Shown here piece after piece: positions 1 through 10,830 of a stretch of 64,000 bases of DNA. Position 1 is the first letter of the stretch. Each line of letters opens with the position of its first letter. The DNA is from Engraulis encrasicolus (lineage: Eukaryota; Chordata; Actinopteri; Clupeiformes; Engraulidae), in the NCBI RefSeq assembly GCF_034702125.1, contig NC_085876.1, positions 23,072,089-23,136,088 of the forward strand. Direction: 5' to 3'. Under the pieces are notes generated by a model. It made no database searches, had not been told where the DNA came from, and worked only from the letters and a program-made list of their open reading frames with translations. Made by a program: the position numbers and the translations under genes.

Positions 1-378
1 AAATTACGCAACTGCTTCGCCCGGCGTGATCAACAAACCGGAACAAACAGGTCGAATTCGATACAAATGTGCATACAAATCTCAGTACACAGAGTTCTTA
101 GGAGATGAAAGGAGTGCGAGTAAAAAGAAAAGGGAAGCCCTACTGGACTAGACGGGCTTATGGGAAGTGTTAATGCCTGTAAATGGGATCTTATGTAGCC
201 GCAAGATTGTGTCGCTGAGTGATTCAAATTCAATGCGTTAAGTCACAGAGCAACTGCTACTCCGGTTGTATTACTGTTAAGTCGTCTGCATTTTATTTTT
301 TTTACCTATTGTTTTTAATTTAAGGGAGCTATTATTGTTTTTAAAGGGAGTAGCAAAGTCGCTGTTTATAACCGCGTC
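1..378 (+). promoter_or_regulatory. Sequence upstream of ppt2
   Basis: Presumed promoter and 5' UTR of ppt2. No TATA box or CpG-dense patch stands out, and no other exon is seen. Confidence 0.3.
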
Positions 379-3300
379 ATGGAAATGTCTTGCACAAGAG
401 AACATTATCAAAGGAAAAGCGGGGCGCCAAGAGTTTTGTGGTGTCTTCTAGGAGCCTGTCTGTTCTCCGCTGTTTTGGGATACCGACCGATAGTAATTGT
501 CCATGGACTATTCGACAGCTCCACTGATTTTGTCAACCTGATACGCTTTATCAACGAGGTGAGTGTTTTTTCATGATACCGAGACGCACGAGACCTTGTT
601 GACATCTGGTGTAGGTTGACGGGAAAACAACAAGACAGGTGTTTGTGCATAATTCTGCTTGTTTGGGGGTTCGACGATGATAGACTAATGTTGCATCCAA
701 ATAAGAACTGGCCCTCTACCTAGTTCCAAGGCTGCTTGCATAACCTTATCTTCACCTTATATCTAATACGATTTTTGAATTCACTCTGGAAATACGTAAT
801 TATATGTATAAAACACAGCCTACAATCAACATGATGAAAATATACCCAATATCTTCTGAGCTACAGACATAATGGTTCTTCTCATTTTGTCTGTCAGAAC
901 AGAACATCATGTATCATCATGGAAGACTAGGGTGGGACTAAACTGACTTGACTCAGCGCTTTCCTGTGTTGTGCGGTATTACCGGTATGAAGCGTCAGGG
1001 GTGGAAAAGCAATATTGTCTTTTGAAGCCATAAGCCCAACACAGAGATGCATAAAACTACAGGTAGCCTACTGGCCTTATAATTAAAATATTATGAAAAA
1101 GTTGATTTATTTCCACAATTCCGTCAATAATGTTAAACTTTCATGGATTGTAGATGCATTGCCCACATTAACTATTCCAATCATTAATTTGTTTATGTTT
1201 ACATATTTTGGCCCTCCAGCTCCAAAAAAGCATGAATTGAGGAATACACATTATTAGAATATTGTAAGTTAATAAAATCACAATTTTCTTCTGAAAAAAA
1301 AAAGAAATCCGGGTCACATCATGATATTCTAATTATATGGCCAGTACCTGTATGCTAAATATTGTGGAAAACCTGACGGGGGGAAAGTGGGCCCTATCAT
1401 CTTATTGTTCTCTATTGGCTCTTGTGTGCCTTCTAAATTGTCCTGAGCTAACCCCAACGCCCACCCGTCCCCACAAATCTTGAGAAACTCTTACCGCAGC
1501 AGCCTGTATGATAGATTGCTAATATTACATTCATTATCATTGCACTGTCCATGTGGCTTCCCTCTGGCGTTTGTGTTTATGTCTGAGTGTAACTTAGTTA
1601 CTGGTTACTCATTAACCATTGTCCAAAGAAGACCAGCTGGTGCACGAGAGAGTGTGATGAGAGATAGGGCTGCTGACAGCTCTGACCAGGGACAGAGTGA
1701 GTCATATGAAAGATTCCCCCCACCCACCCACCCAATGCAAACATATTGTAATGGAGACCCAATTCTGATGGCCCCGTCTCTGGGCCTCGGACAACTAGCC
1801 TCTTTGCTTCTCCCGTCAGCTTCCCTGGTAAGAGATGTGCACTTTACACACGAGAAGCCACGCATGTATGTGCTTGGCAGACAGGAAATGAGCAGAGACA
1901 GAGAGCACAAGATTTGGCAGGTGGTTGAAAGTTGTTTGCACAGTTCATCAATTTCCTGAACAATTTCCTGAACTAAGAGCGAGTCTAAATACCATGTGAA
2001 AGTGTATGAATTGAAAGTTGAAGAACTTTAACTGAGTGTACCGCATACGTTACAGGTGAGTAACAGGTGTATAAGCTAACTAGTAGTAGTAGTAGTAGTA
2101 GTTAGCGTCTTTATTATCCTTCATGGGGGAAATTTCTTCTAGCTTCTAGTAGGTGGCGCATTGGACATGAGGACAGTCAAGACATACAACAGATCCCTCC
2201 CAACCCCCCCCCCCTTCATTGGACATTGGACATAGACAGGTGCTTAACCATCATCAATCATCAGCAGTCCCAGTCTATCCCATAGCATTCATATAGCATA
2301 GGATAAGTGCAAAATCAGCAAGGGCTAAAATCAATAAATACATGGCAGATAAAAACTACACAAGTGCAATCCCTGCTCAGGCCTGCTGAACAGGGTGCAA
2401 GATTAAGATGTACATTTTTGTTTACTCTGTTTGTTAAAAAGGCCAAATAACCTGTGGAATAAAAGAGTTCTTCATCCTGTTTTTAGTAATAGCAGGATAT
2501 CTGAATCTGTTGCCCGAAGGCAGCAACTCAAAAGAATAAAACAAAGGGTGATTTTGATCCATTAAAATTGTGAATTTAACTCATGTAAGATCATGCACTG
2601 CTGTTGAAATTGCATCAGTAGGCCTAAAGGCGATGATACGCAGGTCAACCTTGTTGGCAATGTTGCTGGGCAACAACATGATTTGCTCCTAATTTTCCTA
2701 TAAAATGTATTGAAAAATGTCTACTACTGATCCAAGGTCTCCTGCTAAAAGTGTTCTAGTGATAAACTGTCCAAATAAGAGCTTATAGTGTTGTCCAAAA
2801 GAGTTGCAGTTGCTCAAAATGTTGCGTAGTGTACTGCTTACCTCTATTTTATACACCTCTAATAAGGTGTAATACTCGTCATTCAATGTGTAATTTACGT
2901 TTGTCACATCGTGCACAAAATGACACTCAGGGGTTGCTATTCATCACGAGAGCAGGACAGCAGTGTGGTGAGATGGTCAGAGGGGGAGGATATAGGAGAA
3001 GATTTGTCATTTGGTCAGATCTTCCCACAACTCTACGTTTAGTGTATTGTTAGAAAAGTGACAAATCTTGTGGTGGAGGAAATTTTTTCTGCCTTTTCCA
3101 CTCGGTCGACAAAGGTCTGGCACTACAGGAAAGAATGCTATAGCAATATATGCCCAGATTTAAAAAAATAAAAAATAAAAAAAACAATCCCTTACCCTAC
3201 AGAGTAAGTAAAGCTATGTTTTTTGGGGAAAAGGAAACATTAAAATTTGAAAAATCATGAAGGATCATAAGACTGTGGGGATATATAGCTTAGAGTTGTG

Positions 3301-5058
3301 GGAGCATAGGCCACTCAAGAAGCATTGTGTAGTGCTATGGGAAAAATATTGGGCCAGTTTAAGTGTTCTGTGTGCACCCCCACTGATTGGTACAGTCATA
3401 GACCTAGGGCTTATATGGGTACATGTGCGGCTGTTGAGCACCTTCTGGTGCCTGGCTTTTATTCTTTGGTCTTGCGGAAAATGAAAGACCAGAGAATGGT
3501 CTATGTATGGCAAGCACTGAAACCTATGACCCCACAAGTTCAATACTAGCAAACAAAACTACCAGCACACAGTCATGAGCTAGCAGTTAAGGACCTGTGC
3601 CCATGCCAAAGTTTCCTCCTTCATATGGATTGACTCTGAACAAGCACACACACACACAATGCTCCACTGTCATACTGCAGAGCAGACAGCGTAGCAGAGA
3701 TTCTTCAGGCATTCGAAAGGAAATGAAGTAGAGAGACAGAAAGTGAGAGCACAGGCAGACTTTTAGAAATGGTGACTGAACCACACCTTTTGTAAACTCT
3801 GTCTGTCTTTCTCCATTGTTTGTTTTTTTCTGTCTTCCTTTTGGAAGTCGCTTTTGATAACACCAGCACAAACAGGTGGGTGGAGAGAGGATGACCAATA
3901 CCATCCTCCACCATTCCAAGAGACTTCGCTATTTCTTTTTTCAAAATGGAGGCAACCGCCACACTGTGACACCAGGGACTATCTGCAAAAGAATGCCAAG
4001 ATGTCCCCCTCTAGTTTGCAATAGTGCCTACACACCCAGGCTATCACCCCCACCCAACTCATCTCACTTCAGCTACTTCCATGAAGTGAACTGAACATAG
4101 CTGATTGACAAGTCTAGTGAATACTCTACCCTGACCTCAGCGATGTTCCCTTTCTCTCTTTCCGAATCTCACTTGCGTTCCCCCTGTCAGTCCCACCCAG
4201 GTACCAACGTGTCGGTGATCGACCTGTTCGACAGGAGCGCCAGCCTGCAGCCGCTATGGAAACAGGTGGAGGGCTTCAAGGAGGCCATCTATCCCATAAT
4301 GCAAAACGCTGACGACGGCGTCCATTTCATCTGCTACTCGCAAGGTGATGCCTCAAATGATCATTTTATATATGCATGTGCCGTTTCAGCTAGACCTATG
4401 CATTCTTAGTTTTTGGGTGTGAAATGGTTTTGCCAGTAATTTAGTATTAAAACACATATACCCATATGTCTAAGCATTACACTTGCATGTGTGTGATGGT
4501 AATTATTATCATATACTAATTAATGATGTTAGTTCTTTTGCTGCCTACAATTGGTCCAAAGTTTATACTACATACAGCTCTGGGAATAAATAAGGCACCA
4601 CTTCAAAATGAAATTAAAATCAAATTGAAATTCAAGTTTCTCTGATTATTCTACTTATTATAGGAATGAGCTGGTGTAAGACATTTTATTATTAATAATA
4701 ATAATAATAATATAATAATAATAATAATAACATTTTTGTTTCATTCTATAAACAATTAACAACTTATTTTTCCTGGCCATGACCGATCAGGAAATGACCT
4801 TGAGTCGGAATCATACCCGGGTCCCCAGTGTAATTGTACGGTACCTTAGCCCATTGAGCCATGGCACCCCAATACATTGACATTGAATGAAATTGATTTC
4901 GTTGCGTTTCCTCTGTCCCTAAGGCGGGCTGATCTGTCGGGGCATTCTGTCCACGCTACCTGACCACAATGTGCAGACCTTCATCTCCCTCTCCTCCCCT
5001 CAGATGGGTCAGTATGGAGGTAAGTCTTTGCTGTTGCGTTTACTTTTTTTCTGGGGCC

Positions 5059-5121
<63 letters not shown>

Positions 5122-8100
5122 GGTCTTTTTTGGGGTGGGGGTTGTTTTATTTCCCCAGCGGATCATAAATACTGTACCGTCTTTAATGTCTCTGGATTTA
5201 TTTCCATGCACCAAACGTGGCCGCAGGTGGCAAGTTCACTCACTCATTCACTTCACTCACTGTTCACTCACTCTTTTGACTAAGATGACCTGTATGAATG
5301 AGAATATTTACAAGCTTGTTTTATTTCTGCTCCACAGACACAGATTACTTGTCTTGGGTCTTCCCCAAGTTCGTGAAGACGGAAGTGTACCACCTGTGCT
5401 ACACGGCCTGGGGCCAGACGATATCCATCTGCAACTACTGGAACGGTGAGGACTGGAGCATGCTGGGAAGAACCCTGTTCTGGTGCCGGGGTGGGGTGGG
5501 GGTGTGTGTGGAGGGTTAGCCTGGCTATTGCCATTTGGTCTGGCCTATGTGCGTCGTCCGAGGGAGATGCTAAGGTCGTGCCTGGCTCGCATTCATGAAA
5601 TGTGTTGGTTCCAAAGCGATAGTCCACAGAAGCAAAGAGTGGACCTTATGCACCGGTCACTAGACCTTCCTCAGTGCAAAAAGTAAGGTCTGGCAACACT
5701 GAGGAAGGTCTGGTGACCAAAAACGTTTTGCACTTGTATATGTGTAAAGCAATAAACTAATTAGTGCATCGGCTACTGGTATGCGAGTTCCACTCTTTAC
5801 TTCTGTAGTTTATATCTTTGGAACCAACGCACTTACGCACCCATAAGGACTGGAGGCACTGGCACGACACCCCCTCTGTCTTTTGTATGAACATGAGCTA
5901 GACATACCATTTGTATGACCCTCTGAGAATTGAGTTGACACTTGTAAACTTATGAGCAGCACCCACTGTAACTGCAACCAATATACCAGTATGCTATAGG
6001 TATACTGGTTGAAGCTTCTGTACAATCAGTATGACCACCAGCTCCTTCACTCCCCATCTAACTGGACTGGTGCGTCTTTGCCTTAAACACGCCCCATTGA
6101 GACATTGGAAATACTCTCAGTTAGTACGGCCAGATCCAGGCTAGGGAAGAGTATCTCCTCATTAGTTTGGCACGGGTCATGTCTGAAAATGTAACTTGAG
6201 TCGTATTGACTTGTTGGATACATGTCTGATGCACTGTTTTGTGATTGAGCCAGCATTTCTGATTGAGGCATGGGATCAGTTGTGCAGTCTTAAATTACCA
6301 TGGGAAGTTTGTAAACCTCCACCCCGAGTGTGCACCCACACACACACTAAAATATAAATGCGCTCTCTCTCTCTCTCGCTCTCTCTTGCTCTCTCTGTCT
6401 CTCTTGTACATTTAATTTTCCTGGAAATCAATGGAAAATTAAAATATAAAATAATATCTGCATTTCATGTCGTGCCTTTGTCTGATGCTCTGAGAGCACT
6501 TTCGATGCTCGGTTGTATTTTGTAACGGCTTGTTCTGTAAATCTACACCCATAGCTCTGTTTCTGTTTACATGTTGAGGAACTACAACACCCTCAGTGGA
6601 AATGTTTAAGAAAAACCTTAGTCTTTGTTGTCTGTCTCACTCTGTTTGACCATGCTGCTTTGTATCATCACAAAAACATATGTCTCCTATTGTCATGTAA
6701 TACATTCACATCAATGACTGCCTGAAGTGTTTTAATTGTGTATGTAAACTGATGTGTGTTTGCCTGTTTCGGTTTATTCACAAGTACATAAGTATGTATA
6801 TGATTTGTACCATTATAATAAGTTAGTCTCCCATTATTATATATGGGTGTGGAAAAATCGTAAAAATCTGAAATGGATATTGTGAATGTAAATTGATGTT
6901 TGCCTCATTTAGTTTATTCACGGACGCATTTGTGTTTCCTTATAGACCCTCATCACAGAGACATCTACTTAAACAGTAGTGATTACCTGGCGATACTGAA
7001 CAACGAGAGAGAAAACCCCAACGCTACTGGTATGTGGTGTGTGTGTGCGTGCCTGTGCATGAGTGTGTGTCTGTGCGCACGAGTATGAGCTTGTACAGTC
7101 TACTCTACCCGTCTTAATAAGATATGGCTGTTTTATAAGTGTTGCGAAAATGTATTGTTATCGCGATATCACGGCTTGCAATACACGTATAGCAAAAGTT
7201 GGTTAAATTACAATACCTAGTTTTAACATTTTAATGACCGCAAATTTGGTGAAAAGATTAAAAAGGGTATTGAAAAGGTTGTCAATTGTGTATACATTAA
7301 ATATCCCGAGCAATATCGATATCGCGATATACAGTCATGTTATCGTGTATCGCGTATTTTTCTAATATCGTGCAGCCCTAACATGGATGCATGCATGCCA
7401 AGTCATGGTTGAAGCACATAAATAAAAAAGAGGGAGCATTAATATTTAATCTCCTTGTGCAACAGGTTTTTTTGGGCCACCTGTGTTCATGCTGCTAATT
7501 CAGGCATGCTGCTAATTCAGGCCCATTATAACTTCCCATTTCTTATCAATGTGCCATCCTATTACAGCGGAGAAATTACTTACTGCTTTTCTCCATGTGT
7601 CCATCGGCGTTGTGTCCATCCTATAGCATGCAGAACCAAGCTCTTGTTTGTTTAACTATGTGCCCATATCAGACATATTGTGCAAGTCTATGGATCCAGC
7701 TCAATAGATAACCTCCTGTCCTCTCCCTTTACTCATTGACAATAGACATTTTATTCATTGTCTCGCAAAAGCACAATTCAGACGTCATGTTCTCATTTAC
7801 AGTCGGGATCTTGACAGTGAGAAAGTCCCCCAAAGGTTGTTGTGCCTAGGCTGACAGCAGGGAAACTGTATTGTTCTCTCCTCGGAGGCGGGGTGTCAGC
7901 AAAGCACAAGGCCGCAAGCAAAAGGAGAGAGGAAGGGTGGTTGGATATTGAGATGGACACTATGATGGCCATCCTATAGAATGCAGAAATGACTTCCGGT
8001 TTGTTCATCTATTTGTCCATCCAATAGAGTGGAGAAACAACTTCCTGCGCATCAAAAAGCTGGTGCTGATTGGTGGACCAGATGATGGCGTCATCACTCC

Positions 8101-10607
8101 TTGGGAGTCAAGGTGAGGCTCTGCTTTTACTTTACATCATACACTTCACTGTAAATTGCACATACAGTCTATTTTTTTGTAAGTAGACCTGTACAGCCAA
8201 AATGTTTACCGTTCAGCTTTACCAAACAATCTGTTTTTATATATGTATGTTTGTTTGTGTGTTATGTACTGATTCCTCTAGTCTAGTGCATCTCTTGGCT
8301 GTTTCAAATGACACCTGTATTTTGTATAGTGACTAAGATTTGTAGTGCATGAAGTTTGGCAGATGCTACCCTGAGTGAACTGGGTACAAGCCAAGGACAT
8401 TTCCACTGCAACCAGCAACATGTGTCCTTTTAAGTTAATTTGGCCCTGCCTAATTTCTACCATCCGTGACGTTTTTTCTTGTTGAACAGGCTACTGTTTT
8501 CCAGTCCGCAATTGTAAAATGAATCATTTTATGAGCAATTGTAAAATTAATCATTTTATGAGTCCAGACACCACTGTGTTTATGATTAGGTTCTGTCCTT
8601 GTTTTCACGTGTCTGTGTTTTATTGGTTTCTCCTCACACAGCCAATTTGGATTTTACAACGAGAATGAAACTGTTGTGGAAATGAAGAACCAGGAGGTAT
8701 GTTGTACGTTTTGCACTTGTCCTGTGAGGACTTACTCTTTACCTCAGCTGAGGAGGAAGTGTCTTTGCCTGTGTTTGTTTGTCTGTATTTCTTCCTCTTT
8801 TCAAGATGCATACCGTACCTGACATTTTGTAGCCTGTTAATGCACGCCGTACCTCCTGCGGCACGCTGTAATAGACATTGAAAGTTAACTACTATAGTAC
8901 TACACTACTATGACAGTGCACGGGGCCTTTAGTTATACATTACGACTTGGTCATTGCCATTCTGGTAACAGCTAATTTATAATGCCGTGTCTTAAGGGGT
9001 TAAACATTTGGTCTACTGATAATACACCGCATTCCACATTATTACGCAAATTACATTTTTCGCTGTTTCCCCAAATAATCAATAGAAATGACAGTCGTCA
9101 TAATTTTCAAGTCATCAGCCATTAGAGTACAATTAAAAAGTTTTTGAACGAACCTTCCAATAATAACAGTATTTTTTTAAATAATAAAAAAGTTTACATG
9201 CCCAAAAGGGCTCTGTTCCAAATTATTACTCAAAACAGTTTTGTAGTGTTGTAACCCAAATTTCTTTCTTTTTTCCCATTTACATCAAAACAGTTGGCAT
9301 TTGGTACCTTCTAAATTACATTTCAATGTTCAAAACTTGGTTATAAGCTGTAATTGTAATGCTGCATTTAACGTTGAAGTCAATGACAGGGCATTACATG
9401 GGAGTTATGGAAGCCCAGATATCCTTGATGCTTTGCTCTTAGCTGTTTCTGTTTGTTTGGTCTGGTGACCCACACTTCACTCTTCAATATACCCGTAGAT
9501 TTCCATGCCACGTTTAGGTGCTTTGGTGGTATCGACTTTCTAACTCGCATAACATCTAACTCGCATAACATCCCATTCATTTTCAATGGGGTTTTATGTC
9601 TGGCGAGTTAGAATGTCTGTTAAATGCAGCATTACATTTACAGCTTATAGCCAAGTTTTGAACATTGAAATGTAATTTAGAAGGTACCAAATGCCAACTG
9701 TTTTAATGTAAATGGGAAAAAAAGAAAGAAATTTGGATTACAACACTACAAAACTGTTTTGCGTATTAATTTGGAACAGAGCACTTTTGGGCATTTTCAG
9801 TTTTTTATTATTTTAAAAAATATCATTATCATTGGAAGGTTAGTTCAAAAACTTTTTAATTGTACTCTAATGACTGATGACTTGAAAATTACGACGACTG
9901 TCATTTCTATTGATTATTTGGGAAAACAGTGAAAAATGTCATTTGCGTACGGTAATAATGTGGAATGTGGTGTATGTTTTGCTCTCACCATCTACGGCAC
10001 TCTGACCTTTTACTCCCCCTCCTTTCTTCTAGTGTGTGTGTGTCTCTGTCTGTCTCTCTGTCTGTTTGTTTGTTTGTCCGCCCACCATGTGTGATTTGTC
10101 TGCAGGAGCTGCCTAACACATACATTTGTATACTTCAGTACACATGCATACATACACAAACTCATGTACATGTAGCACTGGGGGCATTGTGATTGATTGT
10201 GCTTGTTGTACTTGTATTGGATTTAACCTGCTCTTCCTCCTGTTTTGGTATGGTTTGGTTTGGTTTAGTTTGGTTTATTTATTGACAATGGGTATCCAAG
10301 ATATTACATGTAAAAGCGTAAAATACTTATTTCCATCATGGTGGTCCCTGATAGAAGAAATACGAACACATGCAACAGAATGTTTCCTCTCTCTAAGTCT
10401 CTCTCCACGTGAAAATGTCATCATCATATTAATTAATCATAATATCCTTTTGCCCCCCTCCAGGTGTACCTGAGGGACACGTTTGGCCTGAAGACGCTGC
10501 AGGCTCGTGGGGACATGGTGCTGTGTGCCCTGGCCGGTGTAGAGCACGTCAAGTGGCACTCAAACCAAACTGTCTTCACCACCTGCATGGAGAAGTGGCT
10601 CACATAA
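379..10607 (+). CDS. ppt2: Palmitoyl-protein thioesterase 2 (Ppt2), 8 coding exons
   Basis: Lysosomal thioesterase of the alpha/beta-hydrolase fold that removes acyl groups from thioesters. Coding exons: 379-558, 4191-4344, 4924-5019, 5338-5445, 6946-7029, 8028-8112, 8642-8696, 10464-10607. All introns are GT-AG and phases are consistent, giving 301 residues (human PPT2 is about 302). An N-terminal hydrophobic stretch (about residues 18-34) fits a signal peptide. The strand [12 protein letters not shown] follows it. The nucleophile elbow CYSQG places the catalytic Ser at about 110; the Asp lies in GGPDDG (about 227) and the His at about 282, matching human 111/228/283. [14 protein letters not shown] and ICNYW are PPT2-typical. 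NAT and NQT are N-glycosylation sequons. The start is the first Met; a second Met two codons later is possible. Exon 6 is preceded by decayed copies of its own 5' edge. Confidence 0.95.
559..4190 (+). other. ppt2 intron 1
   Basis: This is a 3.6 kb intron opening with GTGAGT and closing with a CAG at 4188-4190. A second AG ten bases downstream (4199-4200) would drop part of a conserved Ser-His-Pro-Gly, so 4191 is preferred. The intron holds a (TAG)n tract at 2082-2101 and a LINE 3' end on the minus strand (about 2100-2590). Long frames at 1480-1959 and 3587-3972 have no recognisable domain. I see no other gene. Confidence 0.7.
2098..2590 (-). mobile_element. LINE 3'-end fragment (L2/Rex-like)
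   Basis: Read on the minus strand this resembles the 3' end of a fish non-LTR retrotransposon: a piece encoding a Leu-Pro-x-Gly-Asn-Arg-type stretch (plus-strand CTGTTGCCCGAAGGCAGC near 2508) followed by a low-complexity tail. No intact reverse transcriptase remains. Family assignment is by memory of similar fish repeats. Confidence 0.5.
4779..4873 (-). mobile_element. tRNA-derived SINE head fragment
   Basis: On the minus strand an A-box-like GCTCAATGGGC precedes a B-box-like GGTATGATTCC. Both are tRNA-gene promoter elements, but there is no cloverleaf. It resembles the SINE head at about 55945. It lies in ppt2 intron 2. Confidence 0.5.
5062..5121. repeat. (CA)n microsatellite in ppt2 intron 3
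   Basis: About 60 bp of uninterrupted CA dinucleotide begins roughly 40 bp after the exon 3 donor. Confidence 0.97.
6725..6945 (+). repeat. Local tandem duplication upstream of ppt2 exon 5
   Basis: The intron 3' end is present twice about 145 bp apart. The stretch at about 6742-6782 (GTAAACTGATG, GTTTGCCTG, GGTTTATTCAC) is repeated at about 6886-6922 (GTAAATTGATG, GTTTGCCTC, AGTTTATTCAC) just before the real acceptor at 6944-6945. Confidence 0.6.
7110..7385. mobile_element. hAT-like non-autonomous element, degenerate
   Basis: The right end reads ATCGTGCAGCCCTA, the reverse of the common fish hAT terminus starting TAGGGCTGCACGAT. The interior has paired ATCGCGATAT motifs. The left end is decayed and no target-site duplication was found. 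It lies in ppt2 intron 5. Confidence 0.45.
7554..8050 (+). repeat. Decayed tandem copies of the ppt2 exon 6 acceptor and exon edge
   Basis: The real junction (CCATCCAATAG then AGTGGAGAAACAACTTCC, from 8017) has three look-alikes upstream. One starts at 7554 (CCATCCTATTACAGCGGAGA), one at 7616 (CCATCCTATAGCATGCAGAA) and one at 7969 (CCATCCTATAGAATGCAGAA). Each keeps an intron tail plus the first 15-25 bases of the exon. Confidence 0.6.
7710..7960. mobile_element. Partial MITE of the 5-bp-TSD family seen at 32.4, 33.4 and 59.6 kb
   Basis: The core matches the complete copies at 32379-32689, 33405-33695 and 59622-59926: CTCGCAAAAGC, then AGTCCCCCAAAGGTTGTTGTG, then CTAGGCTGACAGC and a GGAGGCGGGG tract. 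The terminal inverted repeats are missing. Confidence 0.6.
9022..9975. mobile_element. Foldback element: 351/357 bp inverted arms around a 246 bp spacer
   Basis: The left arm 9022-9372 runs from ATACACCGCATTCCACATTA to GCTGCATTTAAC. The right arm 9619-9975 is its reverse complement with scattered mismatches. The spacer holds an imperfect direct repeat (AACTCGCATAACATC) and no ORF. It lies in ppt2 intron 7. No clear target-site duplication was seen, so the superfamily is open. Confidence 0.85.
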
Positions 10608-10830
10608 GGCCCTTCCCTCACATAAGGCCCTTCTCATCGTCCGCCATTTTGGGTGCTCACTGCTCACCCAAAGCCCTTCCCTCCCGTCCATCCACAGACG
10701 TTCTGCAACTTGGTTTGGGTACCGTGGGTACCGTAGGCCCTTCCCTTTCCTTATTGTCCGCCATTTTGGGTGCTCACCCAAAGCCCTTCCCTCCGCAGCT
10801 GTCCTCCATCTTGGTTTTGGTACCATGGGT
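10607..10830 (+). repeat. Tandem duplication in the ppt2 3' UTR
   Basis: A ~120 bp unit containing GTCCGCCATTTTGGGTGCTC, then CCCAAAGCCCTTCCCTCC, then CTTGGTTT and GTACC occurs twice: about 10637-10730 and about 10756-10830. Confidence 0.8.

Noticed and set aside
1480..1959. 159-codon frame in ppt2 intron 1
   Set aside because: No recognisable domain, no splice context, and composition like surrounding intron sequence.
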